Assembly: GCF_020216025.1 (NCBI RefSeq)
Contig: NZ_JAIWNC010000002.1
Location: forward strand, 62,001-126,000
Source: Jidongwangia harbinensis
GTDB lineage: Bacteria; Actinomycetota; Actinomycetes; Mycobacteriales; Micromonosporaceae
Direction of reading: 5' to 3'
Length of the DNA: 64,000 nucleotides
Part shown: in pieces, positions 18,587 to 29,274 of the stretch
Layout of the letters: each line of letters begins with the position of its first letter
Numbering within the stretch: position 1 is the first letter of the stretch
Translations under genes and position numbers: made by a program
Notes under the pieces: generated by a model
The model's input: the letters and a program-made list of their open reading frames with translations, nothing else
Databases searched by the model: none
What the model was told of the DNA's origin: nothing

Positions 18587-19153
18587 ATGGACCTGCGTGC
18601 GGAGAGCGTCGACGACCGGGAGGCGGTGCTGGACGTGCACCGGCGTGCGTTCGGCGACCACGGCGCCACGGTGGCCGCGCTGGTCGGCGCGCTCCGTGCG
18701 GACGATCCCGCCGCGCTGTCCGTGGTGGCGGCGGACGGCGGCCGGGTCGTCGGGCACGTGCTGTTCACCCGGAGCCTGCTGGACGCACCCCGGCGGCTGG
18801 TCGACGTGCAGGTACTCAGCCCGCTCGCGGTCCTTCCCGACCGGCAGCGGCGGGGCGTCGGGGCGGCGCTGGTCCGGCACGGCCTTGAGCTGCTCGAGGC
18901 GCGTGGTGTTCCGCTGGTGTTCCTCGAGGGCGACCCGGGCTACTACGGCCGTCTCGGGTTCACGGCCGCTGCCGGGTGCGGCTTCCGCAAGCCCTCGTTG
19001 CGGATTCCGGACGCCGCGTTCCAGGTGGTGCGGCTGTCCGCGTACCGGCCGTGGATGACCGGCACGTTCGTCTACTCGGCACCGTTCTGGGTGCACGACT
19101 GCGTGGGCCTGCGGGAACCTGCGGACGATGGGCTCGGCGGGCTTGACGGCTGA
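18587..19153 (+). CDS. GNAT N-acetyltransferase, YhbS-like
   Basis: A 188-residue acetyltransferase starting at the ATG at 18587 (MDLRAESVDDREAVLDVHRRAFG). The acetyl-CoA loop VLPDRQRRGVGAALVRHGLELLEARG (R/Q-x-x-G-x-G/A) and FLEGDPGYYGRLGFTAAAGCGF are diagnostic of the YhbS/predicted N-acetyltransferase group. Unlike its left-hand surroundings it has typical high-GC codons and looks intact. Substrate unknown. No operon partner: degenerate recombinase to the left, repeats to the right. Confidence 0.87.
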   Translation: MDLRAESVDDREAVLDVHRRAFGDHGATVAALVGALRADDPAALSVVAADGGRVVGHVLFTRSLLDAPRRLVDVQVLSPLAVLPDRQRRGVGAALVRHGLELLEARGVPLVFLEGDPGYYGRLGFTAAAGCGFRKPSLRIPDAAFQVVRLSAYRPWMTGTFVYSAPFWVHDCVGLREPADDGLGGLDG

Positions 19154-19215
19154 GCGGTGGTCTTAACCCTCCGCCTCCGATGGAGTGCCCCGTTGGCCCC
19201 TTTGGCACCGCCCTA

Positions 19216-19570
19216 GGCGTGGTGTGCTGAGGTGCGCACCGCAACGCCTCACGGCCCCCGCCGCCCCGGCTGGCGTGTGTAGAAGTGGCGCGCTCCGCAC
19301 CCGAAAACCACACGCGCTCACGGCTAGCCGCACCACGCCCGCCCCGAGCGGATTGCGCCGGCCCACGGTGTGCGGAACTGCGGTCGGTTGCGTGCCGTGA
19401 TTCCGCACGGCCAGCGGTCCCGGGCGTGGTGTGCTGAGGTGCGGTTCGGTGCGCACCGCAGCGCCACACAGCCCTCGCCGCCCCGGCTGGCGTGTGTAGA
19501 AGTGGCGCGCTCCGCACCCGAAAACCACACGCACTCACCGCCAGCCACACCACGCCCGCCCCGAGCGGAG
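19216..19570. repeat. Two imperfect direct copies of a ~140-bp element
   Basis: Copy 1 runs from about 19216 to 19352 and copy 2 from about 19423 to 19570. Both start GGCGTGGTGTGCTGAGGTGCG, share a long central stretch with CGGCTGGCGTGTGTAGAAGT and CGCACCCGAAAACCACACGC, and end GCCCGCCCCGAGCGGA. Copy 2 has about 10 extra bases near its start. All three frames are open through much of it, as expected of GC-rich repeats, but none has a credible start or codon pattern. Confidence 0.85.
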
Positions 19571-19719
19571 TGCGCCGCCCCGAGCGAAGTGCGCTGCCCC
19601 GAGCGGAGTGCGCTGCCCCGAGCGGAGTGCGCTGCCCCGCGCGGAGTGCGCTGCCCCGCGCGGAGTGCGCTGCCCCGTGCGGAGTGCGCCGCCCCGCGCG
19701 GAGTGCGCCGCCCCGCACC
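19558..19719. repeat. 19-bp tandem repeat array, eight units plus a partial
   Basis: Units of the form GCCCCGMGCGGAGTGCGCY repeat every 19 bases (starts at 19558, 19577, 19596, 19615, 19634, 19653, 19672, 19691, 19710), differing at one to three positions. A 19-base period rotates the reading frame, so it cannot encode a repeated peptide and is best seen as non-coding. The array grows out of the end of the second copy of the 140-bp element. There are no unique spacers. Confidence 0.93.
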
Positions 19720-19983
19720 GAAATCCCGAACAACGCCGCCGCCGGTCCGGCATGTCGGCGCCACGCGCGCCACTCCGCCGTCCCGGGCTTCCAAGATCTG
19801 CCGCCGGGCAACCGCACCGCGGGTGGTGGGGCGCTGCCGGTGCGATGCCGAATTGGCCGCGGGCGGGACCCGCGCGGGACTGATTAGGTGGACTTCTCCG
19901 TACCGTGACTCTCCGTAGATCATTTCGCATTGCGGAACGATTTTCGCGCGGGCGGGACGCCGCGTTGCGAATGGCGGGAAATG

Positions 19984-20012
19984 TTGACCCTGGGTACCGG
20001 GCTAACCACGAT
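19984..20012 (+). promoter_or_regulatory. Weak promoter candidate for the biosynthetic cluster
   Basis: TTGACC at 19984-19989, a 17-base spacer and CACGAT at 20007-20012, 38 bp before the aminotransferase start. The -10 match is only 3 of 6. The 19720-20049 stretch otherwise contains no gene; it is relatively AT-rich around 19915-19945 (CATTTCGCATTGCGGAACGA). Confidence 0.25.
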
Positions 20013-20049
20013 CGAGGCATCAGTCGACCGACGTCGATAAGAGGTGCTG

Positions 20050-21312
20050 ATGCGAGCCCCGGTAGCCGACATGACCTATTACCCGGTCAGCGACACCAGA
20101 ATGGTACGCGGCGAAGGAATATACCTGTACGACGACGCGGGAAACACCTACCTCGACTGCGCCTCGGCCACGTTCAACCTGAGCCTCGGGTATTCCCACC
20201 CGGCGGTCGTCGAGGCCGTGCAGAAGCAGGCCGAGTCGCTGGTCCACCTGACCTCGTCGTTCCGCAGTGAACCGGTCGACGACCTGATCCGCGGGCTGGT
20301 CGCGTGCTCCCCGGAGAACCTGACGAAGGTGCACCTCAAGGTGGGCGGCGGATCGGAGGCCAACGAGGGCGCGATCAAGATGGCCCAGGTCGCCACCGGG
20401 CGGCGCGAGGTGATCACGTTGTTCCGCAGTCATCTGGGCCAGACCATGATGATGACGTCGATGTCCGGGAACGCATTCCGGAAAGCGCCCTTTCCCATTC
20501 TTTTTCCGGGCTCGGTGCAGGTTCCCGACCCGTACTGTTTCCGGTGTTTCTACGGCCAGCACCGGGACACCTGTGCGCTGATGTGCGTGGACCGGCTGGA
20601 CGACTTCCTGGAATACGCGAGTGGTGGTCAGGTCGCCGCCGTGGTGCTGGAGCCGATTTCCGGAAACGGCGGCAACATCGTCGCGCCGGACGGCTATCTG
20701 AACCGGATGCGGGAATTCTGCGACCGGCACGGGATCGCCCTGATCCTGGACGAGATCCAGACCGGGATCGGCCGCACCGGGCGGATGTTCGCCGCCGACC
20801 ACTTCGGCGTCCGGCCGGACGCGATCACCGTCGGCAAGGGCCTCGGGGGCAGCGGCGCCCAGGTCGCGGCGATCCTCACCAACGACCGCCTGGCCGGGCT
20901 GCCGGCGCATCACCATTCGTTCACCTACGGCGCCAACCTGCTGGCCGCGGCCGCCGCCAACGCCACCCTGGACATCGTCGGCCGGCCGGAGTTCCTGGCC
21001 AACGTGCGGACCACCGGCCGGCACATCCTGGACCGGCTCGCCGACCTGCAGCGCAGGCACGACTGCATCGGTGACGTCCGGGGCGTCGGGCTGATGATCG
21101 GGGTCGAGATCGTCGACGCCGCCGGTGCGCCCGCCGTGGCGCTGACCAACGAGATCGCCCGCCGCGGCCTGGACCACGGCCTGATCCTGCGGACCTCCCG
21201 GTACGGCCACGGCAACGTGGTCAAGATCCGGCCGCCGCTGATCCTGACGCTGGACCAGGCGGACGAGATCTGCGACCGGCTGGACGCGGTGCTGGCGGCG
21301 GTGACCCGGTGA
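20050..21312 (+). CDS. PLP-dependent class III aminotransferase
   Basis: A 420-residue enzyme. ATG at 20050 is preceded by AAGAGG at 5 bases. Fold-type I landmarks: [15 protein letters not shown] (PLP phosphate site), a [20 protein letters not shown] insertion with four cysteines common in the GabT-like subgroup, [18 protein letters not shown] with the PLP-binding Asp, and Lys-263 in [11 protein letters not shown] as the Schiff-base lysine. It moves an amino group onto a ketone or aldehyde. It is the first gene of a tightly coupled run (its stop overlaps the next GTG), so it probably aminates a carbon made by the neighbouring phosphatase/dehydrogenase pair. Confidence 0.92.
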   Translation: MRAPVADMTYYPVSDTRMVRGEGIYLYDDAGNTYLDCASATFNLSLGYSHPAVVEAVQKQAESLVHLTSSFRSEPVDDLIRGLVACSPENLTKVHLKVGGGSEANEGAIKMAQVATGRREVITLFRSHLGQTMMMTSMSGNAFRKAPFPILFPGSVQVPDPYCFRCFYGQHRDTCALMCVDRLDDFLEYASGGQVAAVVLEPISGNGGNIVAPDGYLNRMREFCDRHGIALILDEIQTGIGRTGRMFAADHFGVRPDAITVGKGLGGSGAQVAAILTNDRLAGLPAHHHSFTYGANLLAAAAANATLDIVGRPEFLANVRTTGRHILDRLADLQRRHDCIGDVRGVGLMIGVEIVDAAGAPAVALTNEIARRGLDHGLILRTSRYGHGNVVKIRPPLILTLDQADEICDRLDAVLAAVTR

Positions 21313-22262
21313 GGGACCTGCTGCTGGGCGCCGCGCAGGCGGTCCGGGACGTGGTCGTGCGGCACCGCCTGGCCGGCGCCGAGCGGTCGGTGCACGGCGA
21401 CTCGCCGGGCGGGGACGCCCAGTTCGACGTGGACCGGGTGGCCGAGCGGGCGCTCTGGGACCACCTCACCGCGCACGCCGGTACGCCGGTCGCCGTCTAC
21501 ACCGAGGACCACGGCCTGCGGACCACCGGCCCGGACCCGCGGACGGTGCTGGTGGTGGACCCGATCGACGGCACCCGGCCCACCTCCGCGGGGTTCGAGA
21601 TGGGCACGGTGTCGATCGCCGCCGCACCGTTCGGCGGCGCCCCGCCCACGGTCGGGGACGTGACCGCGGCGCACGTGCTGGAGCTGTACAGCGGCGCCTG
21701 GATGTACGCCGACGACACCCTGCCCGAGCCGGTCCGGTACCACGGCTATCCGGGACGGCTGCCCCGGCTGAGCGGCAACCGCGACCTGACCCGGATGTTC
21801 TGGTCCCTCGAACTCAACGGGCATCCGATGCGGCTGATGACCGACGCCTACGGGCACCTGGTCGACGCGTCCGCCAACACCGGCGGGGTGTTCGTGTTCA
21901 GCAGCGCCTCGTTCTCGATCACCCGGATCGTCACCGGCCAGCTCGACGCGTACGTCGACATCGGCAACCGCATCCTGCGCGACCACCCCGGCACCGAGGC
22001 GGACTTCCGCCGCGCCGGGCGCGGCAACATCCTGCACCTGTTCCCGTACGACATCGCGGCGAGCGTCTACCTGGCCCGCCGCGCCGGGGTGACGGTCACC
22101 GACGCGTACGGCGCGTCGCTCGACCCGATGCCCCTGCTGGCGGTCGATCCGGCCAGCCAGCGCTCCTGCATCGCCGCGTCCACGCCGGAACTGCACGAGG
22201 CGCTGCTGGACGCCATCCGCTGGGACCTCACGCACCAGCCGACAACCGGAGGAGACCGATGA
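21309..22262 (+). CDS. Inositol monophosphatase family protein
   Basis: A 317-residue protein beginning at a GTG that overlaps the aminotransferase stop (GTGA). The Mg-dependent phosphatase signature is present: GGDAQFDVD (residues 34-42), TED (65-67), the hallmark DPIDGTR (84-90) and, near the C-terminus, PYDIAASVYLARRAGVTVTDAYG, the second metal/substrate motif. Members hydrolyse phosphate from inositol, fructose-1,6-bisphosphate or related cyclitol and sugar phosphates. Here it probably removes phosphate from a pathway intermediate; with an AfsA-like gene close by, a phosphorylated butanolide-type intermediate is one option. Confidence 0.88.
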   Translation: MRDLLLGAAQAVRDVVVRHRLAGAERSVHGDSPGGDAQFDVDRVAERALWDHLTAHAGTPVAVYTEDHGLRTTGPDPRTVLVVDPIDGTRPTSAGFEMGTVSIAAAPFGGAPPTVGDVTAAHVLELYSGAWMYADDTLPEPVRYHGYPGRLPRLSGNRDLTRMFWSLELNGHPMRLMTDAYGHLVDASANTGGVFVFSSASFSITRIVTGQLDAYVDIGNRILRDHPGTEADFRRAGRGNILHLFPYDIAASVYLARRAGVTVTDAYGASLDPMPLLAVDPASQRSCIAASTPELHEALLDAIRWDLTHQPTTGGDR

Positions 22263-23281
22263 AAGCTCTCGTACTGGGCGGTGATCGCACCCTGCAGCTG
22301 GTCGACCGTCCCCGCCCGGCCTGTTCCGCGCCGGACGACGTGGTGCTGCGGGTGGAGCAGACCGGCATCTGCGGCACCGACCGCGGCGTGCTGCTGGGCA
22401 AGTTCCCGGCCGAACCGGGCGTCGTCATGGGGCACGAGGCGGTGGGGGAGGTGGTGGAGACCGGTGCCGGGGTGAGCACCGTGAAACCGGGCGACCGGGT
22501 GATCGTCAACCCGACCCTCTACTGCGGACTGTGCGACCCGTGCCGCAACGGCACGCTGAACTTCTGCGTGAACAAGGCCGGCACCGAGATCGGCATCGAC
22601 CGGGACGGCGCGTTCGCCGAGTACATGCGCCTGGAGGAGCGGTTCCTGCACCGGATGCCGGACGACATGCCGTACGACCGTGCCGTGCTCGCCGAGCCGC
22701 TGGCCTGCGTGATGAACAACCTGGAGGCGGCCGGCCTGCGGCCCGGTGACCGGGTCGCGGTCCTCGGCGGCGGCCCGATCGGCACGCTGGTCGCGCTGCT
22801 CGCCGACCACTACGGCGCGCCGGTCCGGCTGCTGGAGACCGATCCGTTCCGGCGCGACGCCGCCGAGGCGTTCCTGCACGGCGTGCCGGGGTGCGCGGTG
22901 GCCGTCGGGGAACCGGGCGACGCCGCCCCGCGCAGCGCCGACGTGGTCGTCGACACGGTCGGTTCGCTGCTCGCCGAGGGCTGCGCGCTGGCCGCCGACC
23001 TCGGCCGGGTGGTGGTGATGGGCTTCGACGAGCGGGCCACCGCCACGGTACGCCCGCTGGAACTGCTCCAGCGCGGCCTGCGGATCGTCGGTGCGGGCGA
23101 CTACAACAGCCTGCTGTTCGCCCGCGCCGTGCGGACCGCCCACCGGCTGCCCCTGGAGGGACTGGTGTCGCACCACTTCGGCCTGGACCGGATCGACGCG
23201 GCGCTGACCGCGCTGGGCGTCGGGTCCGGCGCCGCGTACGCCGGGATGAAGGTCGTCGTCAAGCCGGGGGCCGCCGCATGA
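22259..23281 (+). CDS. Zinc-dependent medium-chain dehydrogenase (sorbitol/threonine dehydrogenase type)
   Basis: A 340-residue enzyme starting at the ATG overlapping the previous stop. Catalytic zinc ligands Cys-38 (GICGTDRG) and His-59/Glu-60 (GHEAVGEV), the structural-zinc cysteines 89, 92, 95 and 103 (LYCGLCDPCRNGTLNFC), and the nucleotide fold VAVLGGGPIGTLVALLADHYG are all in place. Related enzymes oxidise secondary alcohols of sugars, polyols or cyclitols; an oxidation before transamination by the first gene of the run would be chemically sensible. ATGA overlap to the next gene. Confidence 0.9.
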   Translation: MKALVLGGDRTLQLVDRPRPACSAPDDVVLRVEQTGICGTDRGVLLGKFPAEPGVVMGHEAVGEVVETGAGVSTVKPGDRVIVNPTLYCGLCDPCRNGTLNFCVNKAGTEIGIDRDGAFAEYMRLEERFLHRMPDDMPYDRAVLAEPLACVMNNLEAAGLRPGDRVAVLGGGPIGTLVALLADHYGAPVRLLETDPFRRDAAEAFLHGVPGCAVAVGEPGDAAPRSADVVVDTVGSLLAEGCALAADLGRVVVMGFDERATATVRPLELLQRGLRIVGAGDYNSLLFARAVRTAHRLPLEGLVSHHFGLDRIDAALTALGVGSGAAYAGMKVVVKPGAAA

Positions 23282-25230
23282 GCCGCACCCCGTTCCCGTT
23301 CGGCCTGGACCGGCCCGTCGTGTACGGCGAGTACCCGTACTACCGGGCGCTGCCCGAGCACTGGGACGCCAACCTGGCCGCGCTGGCCCGCGCCGGTGTC
23401 GACGTGGTCACCTGCTACGTACCGTGGCGCTTCCACGAGACCGGCGACGGCTACGACTTCGCCGGTGCCACCGACCCGCAGCGCGACCTGCTGCGACTGC
23501 TCTGGCTGATCGCCGGGCACGGACTGCGGGCGGTCCTCAAGCCGGGTCCGTTCGTGCACGGTGAGGTGCAGCTCGGCGGGCTGCCGGACCGGGTCAGCCC
23601 GAGCGTCGACCCGGCCCTGCCCGCGGTCCTGGACGTGGCCGGGCGACCGGTCACCTCGCAGGCGCTCGCCCTGCCCAGCACGTTCGGCGCGGGGTACGCC
23701 GGACAGGTGCGCCGCTGGCTGCGGGCGGTCGACGAGCAGGTGCTGATGCCGAACCTGGCACCGCGCGGGCCGGTGGTCGCCGTGCAACTGGGCAACGAGG
23801 GCGTCTACAGCGACGCCAACCAGCCGTGCACCGCCCACGACTTCTCGGCCCCGGCGGTCCGGGCCTTCACCGAGGCGCTGCGCCGCACCGAACCGGCGCT
23901 CGCCGAGGCCGCCCGCACCGCACCGCGGCAGTGGCCGATCGCGGTCCGCGCGGCGTGGGCCCGGCACGGCGGCGCGGTGCTGCGCGAGCAGTACCGGGAC
24001 CTGGCCGACGCACTGTCCCCGGCGACCCGGGCGATCGCCACGGTCAACCTGCCGCTGCCCGACCTCACCGCGTCCGGCGGCGCCGCCTCCTGGCTGCTGC
24101 GCACCGCCGGCCTCGCCGGGCTCGGACTGGACGAGGGCTACACCAGCTGGGTGGGCAACGCGGCCCGGTCGGAGTCCGCGTTCGCCGCGCACTGGTTCGG
24201 CGTACGGGCCCGGCGGTCCAGCAACGTCGAGGACAACTGGGGGTTCACCTGGACCGACGAGTCGTTCGCCCGGCCCACCACCGCGTTGTTCCACGCCCTG
24301 CTCGCGCTCGGTCTGGGTTCCCGCTCGTGCAGCGTCTACACCGCCTGCGCGACCGCGCACTGGGGCCCGGAGATCGACCTCGACCCGGCCGGGCTGCGCT
24401 CGGAGGGGCGCGATCCGGCGGACTACGGGCCGCCGTACTGCCCGGGAGCGCCGCTGCACGAGAACGGCCGCACCGGCGCCAACCTGCTTGCCCTGCACGC
24501 GCTGCGGGACCTGGTCCGGCAGCCGTCGGTGCCGCACGGTGCCCGGTTCGGCGCGGACCTCGCGCTGCTGGTGCCGGACGTGCTGGCCGGCACGGCCGCG
24601 TGGACCGAGGCGGACGGCCCGGCCGCCGCGGTCCTGCAGGCCGGGATCGACGCCGCGGTGGCGCTGATGACCGGTCACCAGTACCGCGTCGACGTGCTGA
24701 CCGAGCAGTCCGCGGAGCATCACCACGCGGCCGACGTGTGGCTGGTGCCGCTGGGCGCGCAGGAACCGGACGCCGCCCTGCTCGCACTGCTGCGCCGGCA
24801 CCGGGACGGCGGCGGGACGGTGCTCGTGCTCGCCGAACGGGCCCGGCCCGGCTGGTCCGAGATCGGCGACGTGCTGGTGCCCACCACCGTGGTGCAGAAG
24901 ACGCTGCCCCGGCTGCTGCCGCCACCGCGGTACGCGCACCCGGACAGCGACCCGGGCGTGGTCTTCGTGCACGAGGACGCGGACGGCGTACCCATGGGAC
25001 TGTTCGCCTTCAACCCGGCCGACCGGAGCGTGACCGTCCGGCGCACCGTGTCCGGCCGCACCGTCGCCGTGGAACTCGCCCCGGCCGGGGCCGCCTATCT
25101 CTGTGCCCCGTCGGCGGGCGCCGCCTTCGAGGTCGCCGCGGCCACCACCGACGTCGAGCTTCCGCCGTTCCCGCCGACCAGCGCCGCCGTCGCCCTGTCC
25201 GCTCTCACCGAGGAGACGTCATGGAACTGA
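23278..25230 (+). CDS. Beta-galactosidase-like glycoside hydrolase (GH35/GH42 clan)
   Basis: A 650-residue, apparently cytoplasmic enzyme (no signal peptide). The N-terminal (beta/alpha)8 barrel begins YGEYPYYRALPEHWDANLAALARAGVDVVTCYVPWRFHE, the start typical of GH35. A catalytic-acid motif VAVQLGNEGVYSD and a later SNVEDNWGFTW with a candidate nucleophile Glu are visible. The C-terminal half (about 440-560) reads like the GH42 middle domain (VWLVPLGAQEPDAALLALLRRHRDGGGTVLVLAE). The exact family is uncertain. A glycosidase in the middle of a biosynthetic operon could trim a glycosylated intermediate or release the active product. Confidence 0.72.
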   Translation: MSRTPFPFGLDRPVVYGEYPYYRALPEHWDANLAALARAGVDVVTCYVPWRFHETGDGYDFAGATDPQRDLLRLLWLIAGHGLRAVLKPGPFVHGEVQLGGLPDRVSPSVDPALPAVLDVAGRPVTSQALALPSTFGAGYAGQVRRWLRAVDEQVLMPNLAPRGPVVAVQLGNEGVYSDANQPCTAHDFSAPAVRAFTEALRRTEPALAEAARTAPRQWPIAVRAAWARHGGAVLREQYRDLADALSPATRAIATVNLPLPDLTASGGAASWLLRTAGLAGLGLDEGYTSWVGNAARSESAFAAHWFGVRARRSSNVEDNWGFTWTDESFARPTTALFHALLALGLGSRSCSVYTACATAHWGPEIDLDPAGLRSEGRDPADYGPPYCPGAPLHENGRTGANLLALHALRDLVRQPSVPHGARFGADLALLVPDVLAGTAAWTEADGPAAAVLQAGIDAAVALMTGHQYRVDVLTEQSAEHHHAADVWLVPLGAQEPDAALLALLRRHRDGGGTVLVLAERARPGWSEIGDVLVPTTVVQKTLPRLLPPPRYAHPDSDPGVVFVHEDADGVPMGLFAFNPADRSVTVRRTVSGRTVAVELAPAGAAYLCAPSAGAAFEVAAATTDVELPPFPPTSAAVALSALTEETSWN

Positions 25231-26116
25231 CGCAGCCCAGCACCGCCGCCGAGATCAGGTTCGACAGGCTCGTACCCCGGGCCCTGGTCGACCGCGGCGA
25301 CACCACCACGGTCCTGATCACCGACTGGCACGCGGACGGCTCCGAGCTGACCGCCGGCGCCGCCTGGTCCCGCCTCGGCGGCTTCTACACGCTGCTCGAC
25401 CACGACCTGCACGACCCGCTGCTGGTGCTGGAGACGTTCCGGCAGGCGGCGCTGCTGATCGCGCACGTGGTGGACGACGTCCCGCTCGCCACCATGCAGA
25501 TCATGCGCTCGGTCGAGTTCACCGTGGCCCGCTCCGGGCTGAAGGTGACCGCGGACCCCACCGAGGTGACCGCGGTCCTCACCACCGCACGGCAGGAACC
25601 CGGCCGGCAGAGCATCATGCAGACCACGCTCGGCCTGCGGCTGTACCGCGGCGGCGACCTGATCGCCGAGGGCTCCGGGCGGGCCGTCGTGCCGCCCGGC
25701 GACCGGTACCTCAAGGTCCGCGGCCGCGATCCGGAGGAGGTCGCGCCGTCCCGCGCGGACCTGCCGCCCAGCCTGGAGCCGGTCCGGGCCGGGCGCGCCC
25801 TGGAGCGGGACGTGGTCATCGCCCCGGGCACCGGGCCGGGGCTCTACCGGGTACGCATCGACCCGGAACACCCCAACTTCTTCGACAACCCGACCGACCA
25901 CGCGCCCGGCATGCTGCTCACCGAGGCGATGCGGCAGGCCGTGGTGGCCGAGTCGGGCGACCCGCACCACCTGCCGCTGGCCCTGTCGTTGCAGTTCTTC
26001 CGGTTCGTCGAGCTGGACGCCCCGGTGTACGTGTCGGCGCACCGCCGCGCGGACGGCTTCCACACCGAGGTGCGGCAGTTCGACAAGCTGGCCGCCCGGG
26101 CGAGCTGGCCGACGGC

Positions 26117-26120
<4 letters not shown>
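25221..26120 (+). CDS. AfsA/ScbA-like gamma-butyrolactone synthase (A-factor hotdog domain)
   Basis: A 299-residue protein with two A-factor (AfsA) hotdog repeats: residues about 10-130 (LVPRALVDRGDTTTVLITDW ... DPLLVLETFRQAALLIAHVV) and about 180-290 (YRVRIDPEHPNFFDNPTDHAPGMLLTEAMRQAV). The FFDNPTDHAPGMLL block is close to the strongest family signature. AfsA-type enzymes condense a beta-ketoacyl thioester with dihydroxyacetone phosphate, first step to gamma-butyrolactone hormones; others in the family do related chemistry. The ATG at 25221 lies inside the previous gene (10 bp overlap). No GBL receptor (TetR type) gene is visible here. Confidence 0.88.
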
Positions 26121-27480
<1,360 letters not shown>

Positions 27481-27487
<7 letters not shown>

Positions 27488-28668
27488 GGCCGTATCCGGC
27501 GGCCCGCGCCGAACCGCTGCACCCGCCGCCGGAGTACGCCCGGTGGCGCGCCGAGGCCCCGGCCACCCGGATCGTGCTGCCGAGCGGCTGCCCCGCGTGG
27601 CTGGTCACCCGGTACGACGACGTCCGCCGGCTGCTCCGCGATCCGCGGCTGAGTTCGGACTCCACCCGGGACGGTTATCCGCGGTTCGGCGCCGCGGTGG
27701 AGACGCCGCCACTGAACCGGACGTTCATCGGGCTGGACGACCCGGAACACGGCCGGCTGCGGCGGCTGCTCGCGGCGGAGTTCGCGCCCGCCGCGGTCCG
27801 GCGGCTGGGCCCGGCCGTCGACGCCATCGCCGACGAGTGCGCCACCGCGCTCGGCCGCGGCCGAGCACCGGCGGATCTGGTCAGCGGGTACGCCCTGCCG
27901 GTGTCGTCCCGGGTGATCTGCCGGGTGCTCGGCGTCCCGTACCGGCTGCACGACGAGTTCGAGCACCTCACCGAGGTGCTCACCGACGGCGCCCGGCCGG
28001 AGCCGGCGAAGCGGGCGGCCGGCACCGCGATCGCGTCGTTGCTGCACGGCCTGGTCCGGGAGCGCGCCGCCCGGCCGCGGGACGACCTGATCAGCCGGCT
28101 GATGTCCGGGCCGGTGGCGGCCGGGGAACTGTCCGAGCCGGACGCCGTGTACAACCTGGCGCTGCTGCTCGGCGCCGGGCACGACACCACGGCGAGTCAG
28201 CTGGCGCTGAGCGCGTACAGCCTGCTGGGCGACGAGGCGGAACGGGCCCGGCTGGCGGCCGGCGGCACCCTGGACCGCACCGCCGTGGACGAGCTGCTGC
28301 GATTTCACAGCATCATCCAGCTCGGCGTGGCGCGGGTCGCCACGGCCGACGTGACCGTCGGCGGTCAGGTCGTCCGGGCCGGCGAGGGGCTGGTGCTGAG
28401 CCTGCCCGCGGCCAACCGCGATCCCGGCCGGTTCGACCGTCCCGACCGGCTCGACCTGCGCCGCGCCGACGCCGGCCGGCACGTCGCGTTCGGCTTCGGC
28501 GCGCATCAGTGCATCGGTCACCTGCTGGCCCGGGTGACGCTGGAGTCGGCGTTGTCGCGGCTGTTCCACCGGCTCCCCGGACTGCGCCTGACCACGGTTC
28601 CGGGAGAGCCGCAGATCAAGGAGTCCATGGATTTCCACGGCCTCCGGCAACTGCCGGTGACGTGGTGA
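27481..28668 (+). CDS. Cytochrome P450
   Basis: A 395-residue P450 starting at GTG 27481, overlapping the amidase stop by 7 bp. The I-helix oxygen-binding motif GAGHDTT (231-237), the ExxR motif ELLR (271-274) and the haem-cysteine loop FGFGAHQCIGHLLA (Cys-344) are all present. In the family the conserved acid-alcohol pair is normally D/E-T; here HDTT keeps Asp-Thr. It needs a ferredoxin partner, and none is encoded nearby. It probably hydroxylates the product of the run. Confidence 0.93.
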
Positions 28669-28685
28669 CCGAAAGGAGAACCCCG

Positions 28686-29084
28686 ATGACCGCCACCGAT
28701 TCCGCAACCGACCGCGCGACCCGCAACAAGGAGATTATCCTGCGCTGCTACGAACAGTTCTTCACGCACCGTGACCTGACCGGACTGGCGGAGGTCGTCG
28801 GCGAGGACTTCGTCCAGCACAGTCCGGGCGCGCCGTCCGGCCGGCGGGCCTACCTGGATCACCTGGCGGAGGCCGCGTTCTTCGGCGGCACCTCGCACAT
28901 CAAGCTCGTCCTCGCGGACGGCGACCACGTTGCCGTGCACCACCACATGACGCTGGCCGCGGACGACGGGCCGGGCCTGGCGGTGGTCGACCTGTGGCGG
29001 CTGGAAAACGGCAGAATCGTCGAGCACTGGGATGTCGAGCAGCCGGTTCCCGAGCCGTCGAGCGTACCCAACGGAATGTTCTAG
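28686..29084 (+). CDS. SnoaL-like / NTF2-fold protein
   Basis: A 132-residue protein (ATG at 28686, strong AAAGGAG). The alpha+beta cone fold is suggested by NKEIILRCYEQFFTHRDLTGLAEVVGEDFVQHSPG and HIKLVLADGDHVAVHHHMTLAADDG ... VVDLWRLENGRIVEHWDVEQPVP. This is the SnoaL-like polyketide cyclase/hydrolase group (predicted SnoaL-like aldol condensation-catalysing enzymes). As the last gene of the forward run it may catalyse an aldol, dehydration or epimerisation step, or be a stress-associated family member. Confidence 0.8.
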   Translation: MTATDSATDRATRNKEIILRCYEQFFTHRDLTGLAEVVGEDFVQHSPGAPSGRRAYLDHLAEAAFFGGTSHIKLVLADGDHVAVHHHMTLAADDGPGLAVVDLWRLENGRIVEHWDVEQPVPEPSSVPNGMF

Positions 29085-29143
29085 GAATCGTTACCTGCGG
29101 TGATGATCACGAGATGTCCGAAAGGCTGGCACGACGCGCATTG

Positions 29144-29153
29144 GTAGCGCTAC
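29144..29153. promoter_or_regulatory. Perfect 10-bp palindrome upstream of the IclR-type gene
   Basis: GTAGCGCTAC, a perfect palindrome in the 190-bp gap between the SnoaL-like and IclR-type genes, 122 bp before the regulator start. It is a candidate operator, for instance for the regulator itself, but short palindromes of this kind occur by chance. The rest of the gap has no gene and is less GC-rich than its surroundings. Confidence 0.3.
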
Positions 29154-29274
29154 TGTCATCGACAACTTTCTTTACCTAAAGTGCAGGAAGGAATTGCGCC
29201 CCGGCATGCCGGAATGGCACAGGAAAGGTGTGCCGGGGCGGCCCGATCGAATTCTCGACGACGGGGAGAAAAGC

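Noticed and set aside
19558..19719. CRISPR-like array
   Set aside because: Units follow each other directly with no unique spacers, and no cas gene is nearby; it is a simple tandem repeat.
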